Shown in pieces: positions 1 to 7,849 of a stretch of DNA of 36,836 nucleotides (its first letter is position 1; each line of letters starts with the position of its first letter). Location: positions 1 to 36,836 of the forward strand of contig NZ_AKFJ01000153.1 of NCBI RefSeq assembly GCF_000272475.1, given 5' to 3'. The position numbers were made by a program, and so were the translations under genes. Origin of the DNA: Novosphingobium sp. Rr 2-17. Lineage in GTDB: Bacteria; Pseudomonadota; Alphaproteobacteria; Sphingomonadales; Sphingomonadaceae. The notes below the pieces were generated by a model that was not told the origin of the DNA, made no database searches, and saw only the letters and a list, made by a program, of their open reading frames with translations.

Positions 1-86
1 ATCAATGGGTCCTGAGCCTAATCACTCGCGCTCCCCAAGCCCGCAAGCGGTCTTGGCCCAAGGTGACGATCCACATGGCAGCGATA

Positions 87-902
87 TCAGCGCTGCTTGT
101 CGCGATACTCGTAAACGATCGGATCCGCGCCCTCGGTGCTTTTCAGGTCGCAATGGCCGCCGCTGCGGCCTTTCGCCTCCGCGCCGCGATAGCAGGCGTC
201 CAGCGCCTTGAAGCGGCGCTGCTCCCATTCTCCTTCGATCCGGCCTTTCTCCCAGCGCGCCGCGATCCGCCGCCATTGCGCCGCGTCATAGCCGCAGGCG
301 CTGGTCGCGCTGCGGGTCACGCAGTTCGGCGTCTCATCTGGCTCCGGCTGCGGCTGCTCGACCGCGACGACGAGCGCGCGCCCGGTCAGTTGGTCAGTCC
401 CCCTCCGTGCGATCAGCATGACCTGCTCGCCGGAATCGCGCAGGCCGGTGAAGCCGAAGTGCATCTCCGCTCCGAGGCCGGAGTTCATGTCCACCCCGCC
501 GATGCTGAGCAGCGCCGTGCCGGTGTTCTTTTTCAACTCCTCGTCGGCATGGGGCTGCGGCCGAAAGCGGAAGGTGTATTTGCCCTCACCCTGCGGATAG
601 AGGAACTGGACATGGCTGGCTTGGCTCTCGATCGTCACTGTCAATCGCTTTCCGCCCTCCGCGATGGGCTTTAGCCCGTCCGGCGGCGGCAGGGTCCGGT
701 TCTTCTCCGCGACGATCATGCGCCAGCGCTTCTCCGGCACCGGGATCGGATGGATGAAGACAACGCCGCCTTTCGCCAGCAGATCACCGCCGATGAAGAT
801 GGTGAGGTCCGATTGGATCTTGTCCGACGCCGCTTCCGAGCAGGCGCTGGAATAGAGCGCGACGGCCAGCAGGGCGCCTTTGGTGCGGTGAAGCAGAGAC
901 AT
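87..902 (-). CDS. Hypothetical secreted protein or lipoprotein
   Basis: An open frame of 271 residues that I do not recognise as a named family. The N-terminus has a basic n-region (HRTKG) and a hydrophobic stretch (about residues 9-20) ending in Ser-Ser-Ala-Cys21, so it is either a lipoprotein with a weak lipobox or a protein cut by signal peptidase I shortly after. The mature part is hydrophilic, with Cys pairs near the C-terminus (DACYRG...GGHCDL) that could form disulfides in the periplasm. No good Shine-Dalgarno is visible before the ATG. The gene lies at the window edge, downstream of and on the same strand as the IutA-like receptor but separated by about 310 bases holding a transposon relic, so it is probably not in the same operon. 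Coding is well supported; function is unknown. Confidence 0.6.
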   Translation of the reverse strand: MSLLHRTKGALLAVALYSSACSEAASDKIQSDLTIFIGGDLLAKGGVVFIHPIPVPEKRWRMIVAEKNRTLPPPDGLKPIAEGGKRLTVTIESQASHVQFLYPQGEGKYTFRFRPQPHADEELKKNTGTALLSIGGVDMNSGLGAEMHFGFTGLRDSGEQVMLIARRGTDQLTGRALVVAVEQPQPEPDETPNCVTRSATSACGYDAAQWRRIAARWEKGRIEGEWEQRRFKALDACYRGAEAKGRSGGHCDLKSTEGADPIVYEYRDKQR

Positions 903-1049
903 CGCACGATCATAGCCGCACGGGCGACAATTTCACCCGCAAAAACGCTCATCCATGAATTTCCAAACAGGTTCTAAGCTCGACTTTGTACGATCAGGTG
1001 CCAAAGCATAGAGCCTGAACCATACGTTCGACGCTTATCAAGATGCTTG

Positions 1050-1160
1050 GATTCGCCGACGATGGGCGCTGACCGTCTGCTCACGCATTCTGCCCGTAGT
1101 AGGCGGAAATTCAGAGTGACGCCCGTATCGCCCCATCTGCGGTCGCCTTCGCCGACGCCA
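1050..1160 (+). mobile_element. Relic of a left end of a transposon related to the 18.9-23.9 kb element
   Basis: Two stretches align with the left end of the intact transposon. Bases about 1050-1092 (GATGGGCG...TCTGCTCACGC..TCTGCC) match about 18937-18971. Bases about 1073-1157 match about 19013-19094, including the segment CCCGTATCGCCCCATC. The second match covers the 3' end of the 86-residue minus-strand gene and keeps its stop codon at the same aligned position (1111-1113 versus 19049-19051) and the residues ADGAIR. Bases between the two repeats have been lost. The rest of 903-1212 shows nothing recognisable. Confidence 0.6.
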
Positions 1161-1212
1161 GCAACAACCCGATCGATCCACCCAGCACCTATGCATCAAA
1201 TAGACCAGATCA

Positions 1213-3351
1213 TCAGAACCGGTAGTTCCACCTCAAAGTGAAGTTCCGCCCCCGACCGCTATAGAAACGCGCATTGTCGGTGGGTCCTTGGGTGTCGCTA
1301 TAATAAGTGACATAGTAGGCGTCTGTGAGATTTTCCACACTGAGCCCCACCTGGCCAAAATCAAAGTCGTAACTCACATAAGCGTCAAAAAGCTTGTAGC
1401 CAGAAAAGTTGTTGACTTCGTCCTGCCCATCAAAAGTACGTGACAGGTAAAATCGACCCTGGATGCCGGCGGCGAGGGGGCCATGCGCGTAGTTCGCCGA
1501 CAAGTTGAGACGGTCAGGGGAAATGTTGGCGCCATCCAAATCTTCATCCAGCTTTCCGTCACCATCGTCATCGGTGCGACCCACGACGTGGCTGTAGCCT
1601 ACGGTGACCTTGAGGCCGGGAACCGGCGTTTGGGTAACGATGTTGAGGTCCAGCCCCTGAATGTCGATGGGTTGACGAGAGGTGGTGTATATGCCGTCGT
1701 CGCCGCGCTCCAATACCTCACCCAATTTGCTGGAAGACCAATAGTAGCTCGCGCTCGCTTTGACCGGACCGCGAGCAATCTCGACGCCAATTTCGCGGTT
1801 GTTGGAGACGACGGGGGTTAGATCAATGTAATCGCTAACGTGAACGCCCGCCTTGCTGATGGAACGAAGGATGCGTCCGACGTCCGGGATCGTATAGCCT
1901 TCCGAGTAGCTCCCATAGGCCCGAATGCCCTTGACCGGTTCGAACACGACGCCGCCGTTCCACAGTGCCCTCTCGAACGAGGGCTTGCCACCGTACACGA
2001 CGTTCGATCCGTAATAAGCGAGTGTAGTGTAAGTGGGCACATCGAGTTGGACGTTTTCATAGCGCACGCCGCCCGCGAGCCGGATCACGCCGCCGAACAA
2101 GCCCCAGTTCAACTGGCCGAAAGGGGCAAGACTACGAAAGGTCGTTCGGGGAACCCATGTGCGGTTGGTCTGGATCAGCGTCTGAGCTGTACGGTCGAAC
2201 AGAGCATCGAGTCCGACGATCGCATTCAGGTCCGAAATTCCCGGGACGGGCCGCTCATAACTGATCTTGCCGCCGAGCTTACGAGACCGATTTTGCGACT
2301 GATCGAACAAGGTATTCTTGGGAGCGATGGACGTGTCCTGGTATGTGGCGAGGGTTCCGCCACTAAAGGTATCTTTTGAGCGATTGAAAAATCCTTGAAG
2401 GGTTAAGGTCCCACCCCCAAGATCCTTGTCGGTAAGCGAAGCGGAAATCATTTCGCTCAACGTTGAAGCTGGCTCGCCTTCTACATCGCCTCGCTCGCTG
2501 GTCGCCGTAATGCCTTCATCACGGTTGCCATCAATTGCAACGTAATGATTATTATTTTTCAGGTTGTACCGACTTCCAATGACTTCAAGCCGGGTGTTGC
2601 TGGAGAGATCAATGCCAACTCTCCCAAAGAACGACAAACTGTCGGTGTCCTGCAGTTCGCTACGGTTGGAATCAATGCCGATGTGGCGATCATGGCCATC
2701 AAGGTAAACGCCCCGGCGCTCGAAGACGGCTCCGCCGGTTACATCGAACACGCCGGTGCGGTAACTCAACAAGGCGCCTGCCTTCCCGCCCATCGATGCG
2801 CCCGAAAAGTTGTCGCCGGTGTTTCCTTGCACCAGTGCTCGTCCGCTAACCCCATCCTTTGTCGGCGCCAGTACCGTCACTTGGTTAATCACGCCACCAG
2901 TGGCGCCAATGCCCTGAAGCGCATTGGATCCGTAAATGACTTCGACACGGTCGATGAAAAAGGGGTCGATCGTGTGGCTGTCGCGTGCGCTGTCCCGGAT
3001 TGGTGTGGACTGGGGTACGCCATCGATCGTGTAGAGGATCGAGCGACCTCGCAATGTTTCGCCGGTCGAATTGTCTTTTTCGCGGGGCGGGGAAAACGCC
3101 GGCAGCAGAGCAGAAACCGCGGCAACAGTGGTCCCGGACACGGCGACCTGTCGCGACAGGTCTTCAGACCCGATAACATGCACGGTTAACGGCAGCGCGC
3201 TAGCCGGCAATTTCGTTCGCGCGGCCGTCACGACGATGTTTTCGCCCTCGGTCGAAGCTGCGGCATCGGAGCCGGCCTCGGCATCCTGAGCGTGAGCGGA
3301 ACTACATCCGACAGCCGACGCCATCAAGAAATGCACCAGCTTCAACTTCAT
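1213..3351 (-). CDS. TonB-dependent receptor, IutA-like ferric hydroxamate/citrate-siderophore receptor
   Basis: An outer-membrane gated channel of about 712 residues importing a ferric siderophore using TonB energy. I place the start at 3351, which gives a clean signal peptide (MKLKLVHFLMASAVGCSSAHAQ) with GGGGG upstream; an in-frame extension to 3420 lacks signal-peptide character. The TonB box region (ENIVVTAAR) follows the signal, then a plug domain (LRGRSILYTIDGVPQ, DPFFIDRVEVIYGSNAL, GATGGVIN) and a beta-barrel ending in Arg-Tyr-Arg-Phe-like RWNYRF with terminal Phe. There is no STN domain, so it should not signal to a FecR. The C-terminal stretch (VSVENLTD-like, YYVTYYSDTQG, FYSGRGRNFTL) resembles IutA/RhtA receptors for aerobactin- and rhizobactin-type siderophores. 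It is divergent from a broken IucA/IucC synthetase, with a Fur-like palindrome between them. Substrate is inferred. Confidence 0.88.
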   Translation of the reverse strand: MKLKLVHFLMASAVGCSSAHAQDAEAGSDAAASTEGENIVVTAARTKLPASALPLTVHVIGSEDLSRQVAVSGTTVAAVSALLPAFSPPREKDNSTGETLRGRSILYTIDGVPQSTPIRDSARDSHTIDPFFIDRVEVIYGSNALQGIGATGGVINQVTVLAPTKDGVSGRALVQGNTGDNFSGASMGGKAGALLSYRTGVFDVTGGAVFERRGVYLDGHDRHIGIDSNRSELQDTDSLSFFGRVGIDLSSNTRLEVIGSRYNLKNNNHYVAIDGNRDEGITATSERGDVEGEPASTLSEMISASLTDKDLGGGTLTLQGFFNRSKDTFSGGTLATYQDTSIAPKNTLFDQSQNRSRKLGGKISYERPVPGISDLNAIVGLDALFDRTAQTLIQTNRTWVPRTTFRSLAPFGQLNWGLFGGVIRLAGGVRYENVQLDVPTYTTLAYYGSNVVYGGKPSFERALWNGGVVFEPVKGIRAYGSYSEGYTIPDVGRILRSISKAGVHVSDYIDLTPVVSNNREIGVEIARGPVKASASYYWSSSKLGEVLERGDDGIYTTSRQPIDIQGLDLNIVTQTPVPGLKVTVGYSHVVGRTDDDGDGKLDEDLDGANISPDRLNLSANYAHGPLAAGIQGRFYLSRTFDGQDEVNNFSGYKLFDAYVSYDFDFGQVGLSVENLTDAYYVTYYSDTQGPTDNARFYSGRGRNFTLRWNYRF

Positions 3352-3439
3352 TTTTACCCCCATTGGTCGCCCTGCAGGATCTGCGCTGGGCGCATATACG
3401 CTAATGCGAACCGATATCAATTACCGGTTGCATGTTTGC

Positions 3440-3460
3440 CATTGCGAGTCATTCGCAATG
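3440..3460. promoter_or_regulatory. Fur-like palindrome in the receptor/synthetase intergenic region
   Basis: Arms CATTGCGA and TCGCAATG, 8 bp each and perfect, are separated by GTCAT. The site lies between the divergent receptor gene (start 3351) and the siderophore synthetase remnant (start 3502). It matches the TGCGAAT/ATTCGCA pattern seen at three other places in this window. Iron repression of both genes by a Fur-type regulator is inferred. Confidence 0.6.
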
Positions 3461-3501
3461 TAGTTTTCCAGTGCGGATCAGCGAATGTGAGGAGCCAGCG
3501 G

Positions 3502-4588
3502 ATGCTGCTGACACACTGGGAAAAACCCGAAGTAGATAAGGAAGGCGTCCACTGTGTCGCCGACGCCGCAAGCTGCCGCGCTTTATTCAATTGTGTGGTC
3601 CGTGAAGTCGCGCTGCCGGGTGGGCTGGCACGATACGAATGGCCGGCCGCGAAGGGCGGCCTCGCTGTCTTGAAGCAGCAAAAGCAGGGTGTCCCGCTAC
3701 ACTTAATGTTGCCCGGTGGTAGTGAGTATTTCGTACTCGTCGATCGCCGCGATGCTCTGGGCAGCCATCGTTATCTGTCGGACATTTGGGCGCTGGAGCA
3801 CGGAAAGCAACGTTGGCGCCAAGCCGATTTGCTCGACTTGGCGCGCGGCGCGGTTGCCGGCGGCGTCGACCAGGATAGCAAAGGCGAACTTCTCGACCAG
3901 ATCGTGGCTAACCGCGACACGTTGACTGAGATCCTGCGCGAAACCGAGGCAACCATGCCCGATCCGCTTGCAGACTACGTGACAAGCGAGCGGATCGGTG
4001 TGGTTCGGCTATCCGGCGCACCCAGCGCCCAAAGCGCGGCTCTGGGCGGATCCACGCGATGAGCGGTGTTTCGCGCCGGAATACGGCGCCAGCTTCCGGC
4101 TTCATCGCTGGGAAGTTGATGCCGCAGGCTTGTACATTCGCACAAGCGGCATGGACAAAGGGGCGGCACTGACCGCTGTCGCGGATCAGATGGGAGCGGC
4201 CCGCGATCGGGCCATTCTCTCGCTCCATCCCGTGCAGGCGAAACTCCTACTGCGCGACCCGCGCGTCCGCGATCAGATCGAGAGCGGAAGGATCCGCGAT
4301 CTCGGGGCGACCGGCAAGTTCGCGCGTGCACTTGCCTCGGTCCGGACTTTGCTGGTCGAGAGCAGCGATCACCTGCTGAAAACCTCGCTCGCGATCCGTA
4401 TCGCCAACTGTGTTCGAAAGAACGCATGGTACGAGCTCGAGAGCGCGGTCGTCATCGACCGTGTGATCACGCGAGTGCTTGCAAAAGATCCGGATGGCTG
4501 CGGGGGGTTGTCCGTCATACCCGAGCCGGCGTCGCTCGGATGGTCACCGGTTGATGCGAGCCCGGTGGATGAGCTTTGGTTTCGATAG
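3502..4588 (+). pseudogene. IucA/IucC-type (NIS) siderophore synthetase, frameshifted and truncated
   Basis: The first part (3502-4062, ATG with GAGGAG upstream) reads like the N-terminal half of an IucA/IucC synthetase (ALFNCVVREVALPGG, VPLHLMLPGG, ELLDQIVANRDTL). Near position 4000 the family signature continues in the next frame: GYPAHPAPKAR, matching the conserved HPxHPxxKxR motif, then LHPVQAKLLLRDP, an ALASVRTLL segment, HLLKTSLAIRIAN and IPEPASL. That frame stops at 4588, before the C-terminal domain. NIS synthetases are normally about 580-620 residues and join citrate-type carboxylates to amines; here about 360 residues remain across two frames. I infer a single-base indel near 3985-4005 plus loss of the 3' part. 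It is paired with the IutA-like receptor, so it probably once made that receptor's siderophore. Confidence 0.8.
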
Positions 4589-4863
4589 CCATAGTCATAA
4601 GGACGCCGTCGCACGAGATATAACGCTAGTGCTGCCGCTGACTGCGACGCTTGTCCATGATTTGGTTACTGGTCATGTCTACGGTCTTCACCAAGTCCGA
4701 AGGGGATGGCAGGTGGTCGATGGCGGCACAGGACAAAGTACCAAGGGCGAGATGACGGAACGGATATCCGGCCAAGCTGATGCCAACGGGCCATTGATCC
4801 GCATGGGCACGGAATGGCAGACTCTGGGACGGCTTTTAGAAATGAAATCCCGCGTGTGTTTGA
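4589..4863. other. No assignable gene: degraded sequence 3' of the synthetase remnant
   Basis: This stretch lies between the broken synthetase and the 3' end of tonB on the opposite strand. A plus-strand frame stays open here (to 4874) but its translation matches nothing I recognise in the C-terminal domain of IucA/IucC. It may be decayed synthetase sequence or unrelated filler. Confidence 0.4.
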
Positions 4864-5646
4864 TCATTTCATGAAGAATTCTACAGGCACCACGAGTTCA
4901 AGGGTTTCACCGTCTCTGTCGACAGGCGGCCTGGGAAGTGGTGATGCGCGCTTCGGCAGCGAAACCGCCTCGCGGTCGAGATCGGGGAAGCCCGATGATC
5001 GTTCAAGGCGCGACGACCGCACTTTCCCCTCGCGGTCCATGACGAACCTAATATAGGGCACGCCCTGCTGCCGGCGCGCCATCGCCATACGCGGATAGCG
5101 CCGGTGGCTGTTGAGTTGCGCCAGTACTCGCTCTTCCCAAGTGTCGGGCGCGTTGCTCGACGCCTGGGACGCTGGCGGTGCCGGCGCCGTCTTTGGCGCA
5201 GCGGTTTCCTCGCGCCGTGGCGCGGGATCCGGCGTCTTCGGCATGCCGGCAGGCTGGGGCGCCGAAACTGCCGGGATCGGAACGATGGTCTGTTCGATCG
5301 GCTGCGTCTTGGGCCGATCGAGCGGTCTTGTCATCTTCTCGATGGGACTTGGCGCCTGCTTCTCCTTGGGCGGCGTTTCCGGCGGGGAGGCAAGCGGGAG
5401 AAGCTCCACCACCGTTGGCGCGGAGGGCGGCTGCATAGGCATGGCCATCCAGTCGATGGTCAGGAAGAACCCCGCCAGCACCACCGCAAAGATCCCTATT
5501 GTGCCGGTCAGGCCAATGATGCGGCTGCTCGCCGCGGGAGCATAAGTGCTACGCTCCGCCGGCATAGCGTTAGGCTCTGCCTGTGCCCGCAGAGCGGACT
5601 CGCCTGCTTCCATTTGCTCATTTGCATGAGCGAGAACGACCTTCAT
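4864..5646 (-). CDS. tonB: TonB energy-transducing protein
   Basis: A protein of 260 residues that couples the inner-membrane proton gradient to TonB-dependent receptors across the periplasm. It has a cytoplasmic N-terminus, one membrane segment (about residues 43-65, IIGLTGTIGIFAVVLAGFF), a long proline-rich spacer (PPETPPKEKQAPSP, PAPRREETAAPKTAPAPP) and a C-terminal TonB domain (WEERVLAQLNSHRRYP, IRFVMDREGKV, SSGFPDLDREAV, VPVEF). The start at 5646 is set by an ATGA overlap with the upstream DUF3649 gene and by the loss of coding character further upstream. It is the last gene of the PepSY-DUF3325-DUF3649-tonB string. No exbB or exbD is present here, so those must come from elsewhere. Confidence 0.9.
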   Translation of the reverse strand: MKVVLAHANEQMEAGESALRAQAEPNAMPAERSTYAPAASSRIIGLTGTIGIFAVVLAGFFLTIDWMAMPMQPPSAPTVVELLPLASPPETPPKEKQAPSPIEKMTRPLDRPKTQPIEQTIVPIPAVSAPQPAGMPKTPDPAPRREETAAPKTAPAPPASQASSNAPDTWEERVLAQLNSHRRYPRMAMARRQQGVPYIRFVMDREGKVRSSRLERSSGFPDLDREAVSLPKRASPLPRPPVDRDGETLELVVPVEFFMK

Positions 5647-5951
5647 GCCGGAAGCCCCGGCGTTAGGAGAAAAGCGGCCAGTGCCAATGGCAGGCTTAGC
5701 ACCAGCCACCACCCCGATGCGCGCACCGCGTTGCGCGCATGGAAGGCAACCATCGCGACAACGGCGAAGATGATGAAACTCACCAGCGTGGCGGCGGTGA
5801 CTGCCTCGGCCCGGTTCATACCGATCCGGGCCATGAGCAGCGACAGGATGACCGTCGTCAACGAGGTGAATGCATAACTCCCCAGCGTTCCCGCTAGGAC
5901 GCGAAAGGCGACTGACCATCGCCCGCGCGCTCGTACACTCAAGCGGGTCAT
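5643..5951 (-). CDS. DUF3649-like small membrane protein of the iron-uptake operon
   Basis: A 102-residue protein with three likely membrane helices (about 20-40, 48-68 and 78-100) and a basic N-terminus (MTRLSVRARGR). In siderophore-uptake operons a small membrane protein of this type (DUF3649) commonly sits between a DUF3325 protein and TonB or next to a PepSY protein, which is the order here. The start at 5951 overlaps the stop of the upstream DUF3325 gene by ATGA, and its own stop overlaps the tonB start by ATGA, so translation is probably coupled. Biochemical role is unknown; a part in iron release or reduction at the inner membrane is only inferred. The domain name rests on context, size and hydrophobicity. 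Confidence 0.75.
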   Translation of the reverse strand: MTRLSVRARGRWSVAFRVLAGTLGSYAFTSLTTVILSLLMARIGMNRAEAVTAATLVSFIIFAVVAMVAFHARNAVRASGWWLVLSLPLALAAFLLTPGLPA

Positions 5952-6238
5952 GGCCTGACCTTTCCCATGATGCGTTCGCGATTGGTATTGGCGATAACGA
6001 CCAGTGCCGCCGCGATCGTGAGCCAACCGAACCAGGACACTGCGCCATATTCCCAGCCAAGGCCCGCACCGGCGAGTGCGAACGCCAGCGTCAGCGCGGT
6101 AAAGCCCGACAGGCACAAGGTACAGTTCAATGCCGGGCGCAGCTTGCGGCGGAGCCAATCCTGTTGGTGCCGCGCCATGCCGAGCATCAGCATGACGAAC
6201 CCGCCCAGCGACAAGAAGAAAATAGCGGCATGGATCAT
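5948..6238 (-). CDS. DUF3325-like small membrane protein of the iron-uptake operon
   Basis: A 96-residue protein with three hydrophobic segments (IFFLSLGGFVMLMLGM; a Leu/Ala-rich segment around 44-62; WFGWLTIAAALVVIA) and a short basic loop (RHQQDWLRRKL) after the first helix. This matches the small DUF3325 proteins found directly after PepSY proteins in siderophore-receptor operons. Both ends overlap neighbours by ATGA: its start with the PepSY stop and its stop with the DUF3649 start. Function is unknown; co-translation with PepSY suggests an inner-membrane complex. Confidence 0.75.
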   Translation of the reverse strand: MIHAAIFFLSLGGFVMLMLGMARHQQDWLRRKLRPALNCTLCLSGFTALTLAFALAGAGLGWEYGAVSWFGWLTIAAALVVIANTNRERIMGKVRP

Positions 6239-7794
6239 GCGACCGCCTCCACCAATTCGCGCGTATTGAGGCGCGGTTTCGCCTTCGGTTTATGGGTGCC
6301 AACCCTCCATGCCGTGAAGGCGCAGCCGGCAGCGATGGCCAGCATTACAAGATCGAAACCGGCGAAGGCCCAATCCTGCGCCATCAAGCTCGGGACGAGG
6401 CCGCGCGTCGTGGTCAGGGCGTTCACAACAGGAATCAGCGCATAAAGCGACGCGCATGTTGCCAGCGTCTGTATCCATGCCAGCTTAGCAGGACGGGCAA
6501 GCGCCCAAACCAACACCGCACCCCAGGCAATGAACAGGCTGTTGATTTCCCACTCAGCCCGGTTCGCAATGTCGGGGGGCAGGAACCGGTTAGCAAGGAA
6601 ATACACGCCGATCCCCGCAGATGATCCTGTAATTACGCCGATGTTCATTTTTTCCACGAGGCCGAAGCCGAAATGCCGCCGTGCCTCGTCGGGCAGCTTG
6701 GCGCGGCGCTTGACCGTCCACAGAATGAGGCCGCTTGCCACCATCACCGTGCCGCCAATGCCGGACAGGAAATAGAGCCAGCGCACGGCCACACCAGAAA
6801 AGCGCCCCGCGTGTAGGTCGATCATTACGCCTTGGCTTGCCATGGCGATGCCGGGTCTTGCGGGCATCTGCATGACATTTCCCGTGCTGCCATCCAGATA
6901 GAGCGCATCGGATGGGCCGCCGATCCGCGCCGGCGACGGCCAAAGTTGAACGATCGAAGCGAGATCGCCGGGGTGCTCAACAACGATGCGGGCGGGAGCA
7001 AAGTCGTCCAGCACACTGCTTGCGCGTGATACCGCCTTGTCCAGCGACAACGAAGCGATCCTGTGGCCTGTAGGATCCCTGACGGGACCGGGCGGATAGG
7101 CGGCCTGGAAATAACTTCCGCGATCGGGAAAGTGAGCGCTGATCGCCCAGGGCATCAGCGTGAACAGTAGTGTGACGAGGCCTGTATAAGTGATCATCAG
7201 GTGGAAGGGCAGCGCCAGGACGGCGGTGACATTGTGCGCATCGAGCCACGAGCGTTGGCCTTTGCCGAAGCGCAGCATGAAGAAATCCGCGAAAATCTTC
7301 TTGTGGATGACGATGCCGGATAGAATTACCACCAGCATTGTCAGTGCGGCTGCACAGACGAGGATTTCCGCAAACCAGTAAGGGAGATAGTGGAGTTCGA
7401 AGTGGAAGCGGTAGAGGAACCATCCGCCGCGCGTGTCGCGGACTGCAATCTCGCGGCCTGTGGCGGGATCGAGGATTGCCGTGCCGGACACGGCCGCATC
7501 GCCGTTCCCACTTTTCCAGGTCACCATCAGCGGATCGCCGCCCCGGTTTGAGGGAAGGACGATGATCCACCGATCCGCGTTGGGCGCCTTGTCCGCCAGA
7601 AGGTGCGAGGCCGCGCGGAGCGCCGTGCTCGATGCGGTGCGTCCTTCGAGTTCGGGGCGCATCCAACCGGATATCTCCTGCTGGAAGAACGCTGCCGTGC
7701 CAAATAGGAAGATGATGAACAGCAACCATCCGGGCAGGAGACCTGCCCAGGTGTGAAGCCATGCCATCGACTGGCGAAAAGATTTGTTTCCCAT
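6235..7794 (-). CDS. PepSY-associated membrane protein, putative ferric-siderophore reductase-like
   Basis: A 519-residue inner-membrane protein of the PepSY-TM family. It opens with SMAWLHTWAGLLPGWLLFIIFLFGTAAF, the usual first helix with a conserved HTWAG histidine. Then come a periplasmic PepSY-like loop with RFHFELHY, a second helix (LVVILSGIVIHKKIF), a helix with FHLMITYTGLVTLL, a second periplasmic region (DLHAGRFSGVAVRWLYFLSGIGGTVMVASG) and several C-terminal helices. Histidines inside the helices are typical of family members thought to handle haem or reduce ferric siderophores in the inner membrane. It starts 55 bases after the siderophore receptor on the same strand and overlaps DUF3325 by ATGA. 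The reductase role is inferred from family and context, not shown. Confidence 0.85.
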   Translation of the reverse strand: MGNKSFRQSMAWLHTWAGLLPGWLLFIIFLFGTAAFFQQEISGWMRPELEGRTASSTALRAASHLLADKAPNADRWIIVLPSNRGGDPLMVTWKSGNGDAAVSGTAILDPATGREIAVRDTRGGWFLYRFHFELHYLPYWFAEILVCAAALTMLVVILSGIVIHKKIFADFFMLRFGKGQRSWLDAHNVTAVLALPFHLMITYTGLVTLLFTLMPWAISAHFPDRGSYFQAAYPPGPVRDPTGHRIASLSLDKAVSRASSVLDDFAPARIVVEHPGDLASIVQLWPSPARIGGPSDALYLDGSTGNVMQMPARPGIAMASQGVMIDLHAGRFSGVAVRWLYFLSGIGGTVMVASGLILWTVKRRAKLPDEARRHFGFGLVEKMNIGVITGSSAGIGVYFLANRFLPPDIANRAEWEINSLFIAWGAVLVWALARPAKLAWIQTLATCASLYALIPVVNALTTTRGLVPSLMAQDWAFAGFDLVMLAIAAGCAFTAWRVGTHKPKAKPRLNTRELVEAVA

Positions 7795-7849
7795 GGCCCG
7801 CCTCAGTCGCCGTCGCTGGCCACGGGGAAAGCGGAGCGCTCGCTCACCG

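Noticed and set aside
4479..4874. Third-frame continuation of the siderophore synthetase
   Set aside because: The translation after 4588 shows none of the conserved C-terminal domain motifs of IucA/IucC, so I did not extend the pseudogene.
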